This document shows positions 33,571 through 42,716 of a stretch of DNA of 64,000 bases, one piece after another. The notes beneath the pieces were generated by a model. It was not told the DNA's origin, did no database searches, and worked only from the letters and a program-made list of their open reading frames with translations. The position numbers and the translations under genes were made by a program. The stretch is from Agarophyton chilense. Its lineage: Eukaryota > Rhodophyta > Florideophyceae > Gracilariales > Gracilariaceae. How positions within the stretch are numbered: position 1 is the first letter of the stretch; the number at the start of each line of letters is the position of its first letter. The stretch is taken from positions 434,001 to 498,000 of the forward strand of contig JARGXX010000093.1 in the NCBI GenBank assembly GCA_030374765.1, written 5' to 3'.

Positions 33571-36394
33571 TTCTTTCTACCTCCATCAACCTATTCGTGC
33601 AGCTGTCCATGGTCAAAACTTTGATCGTGCCGTCATTATCAACTCCGACCTTGAGACCCGCTCGTTGCTTTCAATCGCATCCGCACTACACAACCACCCA
33701 TACTCAAGGTGACGTGAAGAGTTTTCACATCCCGAACGACCCGCATACGTCATGCAATGCGTACCATGTATGGCAAAATGGAGAAGTGCAACAAGCCCTA
33801 ACTTTGGGCAGGAACGCTGCAAGGCGGAATCCAACAAAACGCATTCTTTTCATCAGAATAACCAGTAGATTCCTCTCCGCTACATTTGAACCCACAAGCC
33901 GTTTGCGACAAATAGAACGAAACCAATTATGCTATGTACCTCATAACCTTGTTCGAAAGCGCCAACCCAAAAACGGATTCCTGAATCACGTGCAAGTTTG
34001 CCGCGCAGACTTGTAATCGTAAGCACCGATAACGAAAACGGGTACAACAAAAAAAAGGCCTGGAGTAGACTTCACAACGGAAATGCGGTTTCAGACAGCC
34101 TGCTAGGTGATGCTCTCTGGTCTACATTCACAGAAGATTGAATTCGTGTTGCCCATGGGAGAGAACGAAGAAAAACGAAAGAAAAACGAAAAGCATATCC
34201 TTGTTGAATACCCATTGTTTGCAGTTTCTCGGCCCCCGGCGAAATACCACATTGCCCCTTGTGACCCTGACGGGATACGTTACAGAAATTGAGGTGGGAC
34301 CCAAGTGGAAATATGCTTCCAAAATGCTTTCTGATTGTGTTGCCCGTCCACTTGATGTCGTCATTCTGTGGTTGCTGAAGCTGTACAGAAGACACCCGAG
34401 AAACAAGTCATGCACACGCTACTGTGTCTACAAGAAGAAGGATGAATCAATCAGAGGCTGGCGGCCCTCATCAATTAGACAAACACACAAAATTAGTAGA
34501 GAACAATAAAACATTGTCGAAGGACAAAACCTGTGTCAATCAGGTTGTGGTTTTAGCAAACTGAACTAGACCCGGGGGCAATGGGACGTGCAATGTATTC
34601 ATTGCAGAGTAGAATACGTCCCAAAGTCGCACTTTGCAGATAGCACTACGCACAAGTACGTTGATTTTAAAGCGTGTGATGGAGTTTAGCTTGTCTCTTC
34701 CATCTTTATATCTCCATCTGTTTCTCTTTTGTTTGATTTTCGTCTTCGACTTGATGACATCCGCACCATTCCGTGGCAAGTAAAACTTGCCATTGCGCCT
34801 GATTGCAGTCTGCTAATGAAAAAGGAGAAGCAGTATTACGGTGCGCACCGGAAAGGGTGAACGAGCGTAGTTTTCAAATTGCAGATTTCCGCGACACGAA
34901 AAGATATCGGAAATGTGCAAATCGCGGATATCATACGAATACAGACACCCGATTGATCACGTTGGCAACAACAGCTCCTCAAATGAGCACACATCGCGAA
35001 TAACGTGCATACGCACATCCAGCGCACAGCACGAAATCACATGCCCGATAGCCAACTGTCATGGAAGCGAATCTCACAGATATCTCATTTCATTAAAAGG
35101 CCGGTTTAAAACTCTAATCGATAGCAACGTGCCGTGGCTGTAGCAGAAGCGAATGAATCCGCGCCGCCAGAGACGTTGGACGTGACACACATTAATGAAT
35201 TTTTTCCTTGGAACGATTACATTGAGCCATGCTATTCGTTCGTTCTTCTGCGCTGTGACGTCGAGGAAGCATTGTTGTATGGACATCCAAACTCAAAAGG
35301 CAGGAGATTACGAAGCTCTTATCAGCATCAAAAAGTGAAATGTTCAAAACCAAATCCACGAGTCGAATTCTTCGCGCTGTCTGGTCCATGTAGTAACGCG
35401 AGGGATGCAGTTTCTCCTTCAGCTTCTCCTGCCATGCCAGGCGATGGCAAATCACTCATATCTACATGAAAATATTGAACAGAGTAGGTCACCGTGACAG
35501 TGGCCAGCTTCAAGCACGAAGGTATTTATAACGATCACAAACTGAACACATCGATTGGCCGTGTTGATGCTCTCTAGCTAGTGGACGCGATTTGCACATA
35601 ATGAATGCTGTAGGAAGCACGGTGTTGTATAATATCTGTCAAAGCGTGCTTGCGCACAGGATGATTGCCAGACAGCGACAATGGTACATTTTGCGAAGAT
35701 TCTCCCATCTCCCATCTCCATCTGTTGCTCGTGCACAAGTAAGGACCAAATTACGAATAATCAATAAAAGCCATTGGTTTGGGATGCGTTTGCGTCACGT
35801 CGACTTGAAGAAGCGTACTCCTACTGGTTTGCCATTCTAGTGAACGACCTCAAATGGCATTCAGTCGTAGTCGATAAGCGACAGACACCCACAGCGTTGT
35901 GAACAGAATTCGCGTCGCATTCAAACCGCCTACAAGCCAAACATCAATCTAACCGATCTCGACATGTCACACTCTCTAACACATTCCAAACAAAACGTGC
36001 TTCCGTACAGCCATCATGCCAAGAGTCGTGGTGTTTCACCAGCTCCCGGAGAGACATTGGCGAGAAACGCGCGCACCAAAAATGGACAGTCATTGTCGGT
36101 CATCAATCGATGAAGCGGTACCACGCGATGCAGTGTTTGTCAAACGCCAGCGCAAGAAAACGTAGCCGTAGCTCAAACGCTATCAACACAACACATCCCC
36201 CTTTCGTACACAATGTTGTCTCGGTTCGGTCGCCGTCGCATCGCGTCAGCCGTTGTCGTATTGATTGCAGAGCCGCATCGCGTGTAGGGGACTAATGGAA
36301 TATCGAGAGCTGCGGGGGGAAATGAGAGCGCGAATTGGGTATATAGTCATGTTCATCTGAAAAGTACAACGTCAAATACACAGAGAGAGAATTT
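33571..36394. other. Gene-poor 2.8 kb
   Basis: Several 60-140-codon frames exist (for example 34138-34509 and 35134-35469, both +) but lack nearby ATG starts and recognisable domains. The 35134-35469 frame is the most protein-like and could be an exon. No RNA gene was seen. Confidence 0.4.
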
Positions 36395-37120
36395 CTATCT
36401 GAGTACATGACCAGCGCTAAAAAAGCGGACTGCCATCTTGTGAAGCTGCTTCAGACGCGACGTACAAGCAGCGCGTCTGACCAACGGTGAAAGCGCAAAC
36501 AATGATAAAGAAGAAATACACAAACTCTCCATGAAAATTGCCTCCAATCCCGAGACGCTGGCGCTCCAGCACGAAAGCATTGTGAGCGGAATCATGGCGA
36601 CAAAACACGACTGATGCAATCGCACAAAAACATCGGGCGGAGAAAGCGGAGAATCAGTGCCCTGAACAATGCGAACAACCTTTGCCAAGTCGTGCTGCCT
36701 AATGTGCTGGACACAACCCTGTCGCGATGCGCGCAGCTCGGACGAAAGACGAGCGAGAACAGTGTCCACCCTACAAACGATAAACGTGAGCACTGATGCC
36801 AGCTGCGTGCCCAGCAAAACGCCGCACACGGTGAGCGCAAGCGCGGCAGGCTGCGCGCAGTCATGCAACAGGCGTATATCATGAATGAGATCGAACACAC
36901 AAAGGTCACCAAGATAATCAGCATACACGACAGTGGCGCGAAACAGAGCAATGTTTGCAGGCTGTATGCAGGGCGACACGGTGGTGATACATGGCGCAAC
37001 GACGCGCGGAACAGGACGAGCGACGGGACGCAAGGAGGGAATGCGGGTGGGGCGATGAGGGGTAAGGGTGAGCGTGGGAACGAAACCTTTCGGGGGAGGG
37101 GGCGAGAAGGCGGGCTGCAT
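36395..37120 (-). CDS. 241-aa organelle-type membrane protein, unknown
   Basis: An ATG frame at 37118-37120 ending TAG at 36395. The first about 50 residues are rich in Pro, Arg, Ser and Thr without acidic residues, like a transit peptide. Four hydrophobic stretches follow (about residues 58-80, 92-118, 172-196 and 198-212), separated by a basic, helical loop (RLSSELRASRQGCVQHIRQHDLAKVVRIVQG). It looks like a multi-pass membrane protein imported into plastid or mitochondrion. Family not recognised. The region just upstream (37160-37340) is extremely G-rich on the plus strand. Confidence 0.6.
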   Translation of the reverse strand: MQPAFSPPPPKGFVPTLTLTPHRPTRIPSLRPVARPVPRVVAPCITTVSPCIQPANIALFRATVVYADYLGDLCVFDLIHDIRLLHDCAQPAALALTVCGVLLGTQLASVLTFIVCRVDTVLARLSSELRASRQGCVQHIRQHDLAKVVRIVQGTDSPLSPPDVFVRLHQSCFVAMIPLTMLSCWSASVSGLEAIFMESLCISSLSLFALSPLVRRAACTSRLKQLHKMAVRFFSAGHVLR

Positions 37121-37159
37121 TGAAGTTGTGCGCGGGCGGAGGCGACAACGCGCTGTGAG

Positions 37160-37340
37160 CTCAGGGGGGCTGGAGAGGGGGGGGGGGGGGAAGGGTGATG
37201 GTGGAGCACGGGGCCAGGGGAGGGTTTGGAAGGGGGGGGACGTTTTGAGCCGCGCTTTTGGGATTTGATGGCGTGTGGGGTGGCACGGGAGCGCAATGAG
37301 TGCTCCTCGGCAGTGGGTGCGATATTTATGGGGCGGGGGG
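37160..37340. repeat. G-run-rich tract upstream of the membrane-protein gene
   Basis: Several runs of 4 to 13 G on the plus strand (largest about 37177-37190, others near 37234 and 37335). These could form G-quadruplexes on the plus strand, the template strand for the minus-strand gene. Confidence 0.6.
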
Positions 37341-38621
37341 GGGGCTGATCTGAGTGCGAGTTGGGGGCATTCACATGTCTGCCGGCGTCGCCATGGGAAT
37401 GTTGGCGCGTGCGATTATAGCGTCGCGCTGTTGTGGTCACGGCGGAGATGGTGCGGCGCGGCGTGGACGGGAAGACAGCCGCATTCGGGGGAGTGACGTT
37501 GAAATATGTATTCCACGCGCAGATGAAACGAGCTCAAGTCGTTGCTCATTTATTGGCGTTTCTACTGTCTCTCTACTGCACACCTTTCCCCCCCTCCCCG
37601 CCCCGTTGTACGTCACCCTGCGTAGCTGCGCGAATACTGCTTCAGTGTTATCTGTTGTTGCGTTGTACAGCGTCGCTTGCGAGTCGCGGCCATTTGAGCG
37701 TGCAACTCTCAAGTGTGTAGCGGTCGAGACGGCGCAGCCATGTGGCAGTGGCGGCGTTGCTACAGCTTGAGAGAAGTGCTCACTCCCATGTGAAGGTTGT
37801 CTACGTTGCAAAAGTCGTTGGGCTACCAGTCAGTACAGGGATAGCAGCAATTGCTACCTCAACACTGTACAGCTGTGTATAACCGCATGATCTGTTCACA
37901 TTGCTTCATATTGTGGGGTACCAAGGTAGCTTTTCAAGCGAAGGCAGCGTTCGACGCACCACAAACACGGCGACGATGCGCACTGCGAAGCAGCGTGAGC
38001 GCCGAGCAGCGTCGCTGTGTAACGCTCGCACTTGCCAACGTTGTTTGGTCGAACGACGGCAATGTTGACGCCATGTACACAGCGCAGTTGTTAGCAATGA
38101 TGACCAACCCCACGCCAGGTGGATTCTGAAAGCGAGAACAAAACTGCTGCAAGTGGTTTGTTGACTGTGTCCAAGAACGACGCACTTTGTTTTGTCTCCA
38201 TCATGGCGCAGCATGTTTTAGATTCCCTAAGCTCTTTTCATGAGCATCACACAATAGCGTGGTGCTCATGTCGAACAAAACAACACCAACCATCGAAAAA
38301 CATATTCAACGGGACTTGCGCGCGCGCGCGCGCACAAATTGCTCTACGCTACAGCTAGCTTGAACCTGCAAAAGAGTATGCTTGCAAATTGAACATATTT
38401 GCCCACCCTTCGTACATTTAATACATTCGGTCATAAACCAAAAAGAAATGGTCATTAGATGTTTTTCGGCTTTTGATACCCCAAGAAAGTGCCGCCATTT
38501 TCCACCAAACATTAGTACGAACAGAGAGATTTGAAAACTTTTTTGTTTTTGTGTATTTGTAATGCGCGGGTTTGTGCGAGAGTCATCATGAGGTGACGAT
38601 GTGAGCAGACGCCACGTGCAA
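37341..38621. other. No supported gene
   Basis: Overlapping frames only; a short (CG)n run lies near 38320-38333. Confidence 0.4.
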
Positions 38622-38694
38622 GCCGTCATAGCTCAGTTGGTAGAGCGCTTGACTAGTAATCAAGAGGTCTCGAGTTCGAATCTCGGTGGTGGCT
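38622..38694 (+). tRNA. tRNA-Thr (anticodon AGT)
   Basis: 73 nt folding as a standard cloverleaf. The acceptor stem is GCCGTCA with TGGTGGC (two G-U pairs) and discriminator T. The D-arm is GCTC...GAGC. The anticodon stem is CTTGA/TCAAG with the 7-nt loop CTAGTAA, giving anticodon AGT at the central position (Thr, ACY). The variable loop is AGGTC, and the T-arm is TCGAG-TTCGAAT-CTCGG containing the B box. There is no encoded CCA and no intron. A TTTT run at about 38705 fits a Pol III terminator. Confidence 0.95.
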
Positions 38695-38944
38695 GCCCGA
38701 CTATTCTTTTGTCGCGCTCGCGCGCGGTGCGCTCCTGCACAGCGGATGACAAACGCCGCGTAGGGCGCCACGCGCAACAGCCCGGTCGCGGCTCGTCGAA
38801 GCGTTTGCGAAAGACGCGCGCCACGAACGCGATGCGCGCTCGCAGCACGCGCGCATTCCCCCCCCCCCCCGCCGCGTCACCTTCTCTCCGCCACGTCCGC
38901 CGCTTCTCCTCTGTCCCCTCCGCCGTCGCAGCTGCGCGAAGAGC

Positions 38945-38990
38945 GTGGTCGTCGTGGTCGTCGTGGTCGTCGTGGTCGTCGTGGTCGTCG
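38945..38990. repeat. 9-bp microsatellite (GTGGTCGTC)n
   Basis: About five perfect copies of GTGGTCGTC. Confidence 0.9.
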
Positions 38991-39550
38991 TTTTGTCGTC
39001 CCACGCGGCGCGCACGACGCGCGCGAACGTCCCATAGCGTGTGTGCATGCAAATGCAATGCATGCATCATCATGGCGAATGCTTCAGCTGCTATCCACGT
39101 ATGCTCCGACGAAGAAGGTACACACGACACAGGCGCGTGTCTTGGAACAAAATGAAAAACAGTCCACAGGGCGGGAAGCGTCTGCTTTCGGTGGTGCGGT
39201 TGACATAACAGCAACAAGCATTGAAAAACGCCACCTGTTGCGCACCAACGCTGGCCCAATGACGGCGCGGCGCTGCGTCAACAGCCTGCGGCGTGGCGGT
39301 GCCAGCAGTGTCGCACGTTGTGCCGTCTGTCTCAGCGGCCAATGAGCGCGCGCAGTCGGCAGAATTGTCCACAGGCTGCGTGCAGTTTACAAGATTTGTG
39401 TTGCGTAAACAACTTGGCATAACCGCTGTTGCGCACGCGCATTTACTATAAGAGTGTCTGCCGCTTCTCATCGTGTGCCTTTCCTTCTCTACCAGCTCGA
39501 TGCACGCCTGCAGCTTGAGCTTTTTAACCGCTTTCTCTTCCCGTCGCAGC

Positions 39551-40119
39551 CCTGAGCTTGTTTATCGCCCTCTTCCCCTCCGAACGCTGAGCTTTCTTTG
39601 CGCCTTCTCTTTCGCGTTGTCGCAGCAGCTTGTTCATCGTCTTGTTCCCTCCGCACACTGAGCTCTCTCTCTTGCGCCATCCCGTTCCCGCCGCAGGGTA
39701 CGCTTGTTCACCGCCTTGTCCCCCCCGCAGACTGAGCTTTCTTTGCGACGTCCCGTTCCCGCCGCAGGGTAAGCACGTTCATCGCCCTGTTCCCCCCGCA
39801 GACTGAGCTTTCTTTGCAAGGTCCCGTTCCCGCCGCAGGGTACGCTTGTTCACCGTCTTGTTCCCTCCGCACACTGAGCTCTCTCTCTTGCGCCATCCCG
39901 TTCCCGCCGCAGGGTACGCTTGGTCATCGCCTTGTTCCCTCCGCACACTGAGCTTTCTTTGCGAGGTTCCCTGCCCACCGCAGGGTAAGCTTGTTCATCG
40001 CCTTCTCCCCCTCCCCCCCGCACACTGAGCTTTCCTTGCGAGATCCCGTTCCCGCCGCAGGGTACGCTTGTTCACGCGTGGCCGTAGCAAGCTTGTTCAT
40101 CGCGTTGTTCCCCACCCCA
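39551..40119. repeat. About 73-bp tandem repeat array, about 8 copies
   Basis: Imperfect tandem units of 70-79 bp, each holding a C/T-rich CCTCCGCACACTGAGCTTTC-like core and a TTCCCGCCGCAGGGTA block. Start positions of the TGAGCT core are near 39553, 39588, 39658, 39732, 39803, 39874, 39946 and 40024. No long ORF runs through it on the plus strand; the short minus-strand frames in it are byproducts of the period. The units carry acceptor-like (pyrimidines, CAG) and donor-like (GGTAAG or GGTACG) sequences side by side. Confidence 0.88.
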
Positions 40120-40147
40120 CAGCGGCGGCGAGGCACAGCACGGCGTG

Positions 40148-40660
40148 ATGTACCCCCCCGCAGCCACAGCAGCCGCCCGCGCGGGCGCCAAGGCGCGCAC
40201 ACGACGCAAGCGGCACGACGGCACAGGCGTCACAACCGATCGGCAACGGTCTGCGACGCGCCACCAGCCTGCGCGACATGGCGCCCCGTCGCCGCCGTCA
40301 CCACCACCGTCGCCGCCGCCACCGTCGCCGCCGTCACCACCACCATCGCCGCCGCCACCGTCGCCGCCGCCACCCATGCCGCGCATGCCGCCGCGCGCGG
40401 CGGGGCGCACGCAGCGCGACGTGCGGCGTGTGCGTGCACTGCAAGGCGGAGCGCGACGGACGGCGACGGCGCCGTCGCCGTCGCCGCCGCCGTTCACACT
40501 AGGCGCTTCCATCGCGACGCAACACGAGGCGCAAACGCAAGCCACCGAGCCGGCGCCATCATTGCCGTCCTCCACCGCCGCCACATCAAGCGCGACCGAG
40601 TTAGTAATAGACGAGCACTACGCGCGCGTAACATTTGACGACCAAGTGGACACTCAATAA
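40148..40660 (+). CDS. Proline-rich (S-P-P) ORF, uncertain
   Basis: From ATG 40148 a 170-codon frame has a basic N-terminus (about residues 13-25), a central run of SPP/SPPPP repeats (about residues 47-76) like hydroxyproline-rich cell-wall proteins, and an Ala/Thr-rich then acidic C-terminus. The trinucleotide-like GC-rich DNA keeps all six frames open here, so the ORF may be a composition artefact. Its location directly after the 73-bp array and the non-repetitive acidic end are the only points in favour. Confidence 0.25.
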   Translation: MYPPAATAAARAGAKARTRRKRHDGTGVTTDRQRSATRHQPARHGAPSPPSPPPSPPPPSPPSPPPSPPPPSPPPPMPRMPPRAAGRTQRDVRRVRALQGGARRTATAPSPSPPPFTLGASIATQHEAQTQATEPAPSLPSSTAATSSATELVIDEHYARVTFDDQVDTQ

Positions 40661-41171
40661 CACACACACAAGTTGGGGAGTCACAAGGGCGACGCGCGCG
40701 TGCGCGCCACGCGCAACGCGCCGCGCACACGACGACAGCGCAGCAGCGCGCGACGCCCCAGCGACCAATCCAGCACGCGCAGAGCGGCCAGCAGCGCGGC
40801 GCGGGGCGCGCGCAACGTGTGGGAGTCGTGTGCGCGTGGCAACGTGGCCAGCGCGAGCGGTAGCCATCGCGGCGGATGACGACAAGTGTTGTACAGTACG
40901 CGGGTGACGGCGCGTGAGGACGCGCTTGTGAGTCGACGATGAGTGGCGCGCACTCGGGCGGCGAGACGCGTGTGTTGCACGCGCTGCTGCGTCTCGCCGC
41001 TGTGGCCCATTTTCGTTGGCTCGCGCCGCCGCGCGCGCCTTTTGGTTGTAGATACGCGCTTGCGCGACGCGTGGCGCGTTCATCCCACGTGGCGTGCCGC
41101 CCCCGTCGTCTGTCATTTACAGCGCGGCCAACCCCCCACCCGCAATCGCTTAAGTGTGCGCGCGCGCGTAA

Positions 41172-41214
<43 letters not shown>

Positions 41215-41260
41215 ACTCTCACCCGCTCCCCGCGCCCGCTCGCACGTTACGTTGGCCGCA
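40661..41260. other. GC-rich leader region of the PH-domain gene
   Basis: Very GC-rich sequence with byproduct frames on both strands. It contains the (CT)n run at 41176-41208. Confidence 0.45.
41176..41208. repeat. (CT)n run in the leader of the PH-domain gene
   Basis: Unbroken alternating CT for 33 bp ending about 50 bp before the ATG; a possible initiator or GAGA-type promoter element. Confidence 0.8.
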
Positions 41261-42208
41261 ATGCCGCTGCCAAACAACCTCGCGCTCAACTCCGTGGTCC
41301 ACCTGCACACGCTCTCGGTGGACCTCGCAGCCGGCCTACTGCGCGAGCCGTCGTCGCTGGACGGCCCGCCGTCGTGGCACACGCTTCAACTACCCGCCTT
41401 TGCAGCCGCCCGCCGCCAGTCCTCCAATCTATCCTTTGCGTCGTGTTCCACCACCACCACCACCACCACAACCACCAATACCACTACCACCGCTAAAGCC
41501 GCCGCCCTCTCCTTCGCCCCGTCGCACTCGCACTCGCACTCGCACCCGTTGCACTCGCTTCGCCCCGTCCGCTCGTGCTCCGCGATTGCGCCCGCCGCCA
41601 CGCACTCGTCGCCAGAGCCGCCCCGCGCGCTGGAGACGGCGCAGCGTGCCGGCGCGCGTCGTCGCGCCGCGCGACAGAGCGCGGCGCGACGCTGCACGTC
41701 GGGTGCGCACCAAGTGCCCGGCTCACCCGTCAGCGCGGATGGCGCGCCGTCGTCGTCGTTATCGTCAACCTCGTCGCCACGCTCCTCTTCACCCTCACCC
41801 TCACCCTCACCTTCACCTTCACCGTCGCTGTCGCAGTCGCCGTCGCCGTCGCCGTCGCCGAGCGTAGCGGCCACAGCGCGCGCAACCGAGCAACACGACG
41901 CGCTGCAGCTGCTGTCGGGCAGCCTGCGCAAGCGCGCGCGCCTCACGCGTCGTTTAGTGAGTCGTCACTTCGTGCTGCACGGCGACACGCTGTACAACTT
42001 CCGGAGCGCGACGCAGCCGCCCACGTGGCGATTGGCGCTACGCGGCGCCGTCGTGGGCACCGATCTCAACCGTCGCGCCATCACCGTGTGGGACTCGGCC
42101 GATCGTCGTCTACAACTGTTCGCTAGCGACGCCGCACAGCTGCGCCAGTGGACCGCCGCGCTTGTGGACGCCTCTCATGCCACGCACACGCACGCGGCCG
42201 CCGCGTGA
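41261..42208 (+). CDS. PH-domain protein with disordered Ser/Pro/Thr-rich middle
   Basis: ATG 41261 was chosen over the longer upstream extension because that extension is low-complexity, GC-driven sequence. The protein is 315 aa. Residues 1-55 are ordinary. Residues about 65-215 are disordered with a poly-Thr run, SHSHSH and SPSPSP repeats encoded by simple DNA repeats. Residues about 217-310 form a pleckstrin-homology domain: GSLRKRARLTRRLVSRHFVLHGDTLYNF gives the first strands with basic phosphoinositide-binding residues, and the conserved Trp in LRQWTAALVDA lies in the final helix. PH domains bind phosphoinositides or proteins at membranes. No catalytic domain is attached, so it is probably an adaptor. 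Ends TGA; no intron seen. Confidence 0.82.
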   Translation: MPLPNNLALNSVVHLHTLSVDLAAGLLREPSSLDGPPSWHTLQLPAFAAARRQSSNLSFASCSTTTTTTTTTNTTTTAKAAALSFAPSHSHSHSHPLHSLRPVRSCSAIAPAATHSSPEPPRALETAQRAGARRRAARQSAARRCTSGAHQVPGSPVSADGAPSSSLSSTSSPRSSSPSPSPSPSPSPSLSQSPSPSPSPSVAATARATEQHDALQLLSGSLRKRARLTRRLVSRHFVLHGDTLYNFRSATQPPTWRLALRGAVVGTDLNRRAITVWDSADRRLQLFASDAAQLRQWTAALVDASHATHTHAAAA

Positions 42209-42406
42209 CTTTCTTCTCACCGTCGTGCGCCCTTTTTGAATGTGTGCTTGTCCATTTTAAATCTTGTAACAAAAAAACCTAAACTGCCCAACAATACACC
42301 GCGTGTCTGCCTTTTCCAAACGTTTCCGCAGCTTTTATATTAAAAGTTATATATTCCCATTTACACTCTGCTCTTCAACTGCGCTGTTCCCGCCCCCCCT
42401 CTCTCT

Positions 42407-42502
42407 GTCAGCAACTCTGCCTGCCACTTGTCGCCTCCCTGCTTTCAATCTCGCCCACCATTTGCTTACGTGCACCCCGCTTCCGTCACACCATGTCGTA
42501 AC
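42407..42502. repeat. Dispersed direct duplication, copy 1
   Basis: GTCAGCAACTCTGCCTGCC... to ...CACCATGTCGTAAC, repeated at 42540-42653 with an 18-nt difference in length. Confidence 0.85.
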
Positions 42503-42539
42503 TATATTACTACCCCCGTTGCGTCTTTCTTCCCCCCTT

Positions 42540-42653
42540 GTCAGCAACTCGGCCTGCCACTTGATCGCCTCCATGCTGTCAATCTCGCCCACCATTCCTT
42601 CATCCACCTTCTGCTTTTACGTGCACCCCGCTTCCGTCACACCATGTCATAAC
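42540..42653. repeat. Dispersed direct duplication, copy 2
   Basis: Same orientation as 42407-42502, sharing the block ACGTGCACCCCGCTTCCGTC. It lies in the shared 3' space between the PH gene and the convergent 689-aa gene. Confidence 0.85.
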
Positions 42654-42716
42654 CTTACACCACTCTTCCAAAGTTTGCGCAAGCGCGCCAAACAGCTGCC
42701 GCTTGAGCTCACACTG

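Noticed and set aside
36592..37440. 282-codon minus-strand frame overlapping the 241-aa membrane protein
   Set aside because: Proline/serine/arginine-rich shadow frame of GC-rich DNA; the other frame has the transit-like leader and membrane segments.
38601..39155. 184-codon ORF containing an IAQLVERLTSNQEVSSS peptide
   Set aside because: It is the translation of the tRNA-Thr gene and its flanks, a well-known annotation artefact.
39551..40119. CRISPR-like array
   Set aside because: Units are contiguous 70-79-bp tandem repeats without unique spacers, in a eukaryotic genome.
40072..40584. Glycine/aspartate-rich minus-strand ORF
   Set aside because: Complement of the SPP-repeat DNA. Composition alone keeps it open and no independent evidence exists.
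40494..41222. 242-codon minus-strand ORF upstream of the PH gene
   Set aside because: Begins in the complement of the (CT)n run (Arg-Glu repeats) and follows GC-rich composition.
41386..41946. Asp/Gly/Glu-rich minus-strand ORF inside the PH-domain gene
   Set aside because: Shadow of the Ser/Pro/Thr simple repeats on the coding strand.
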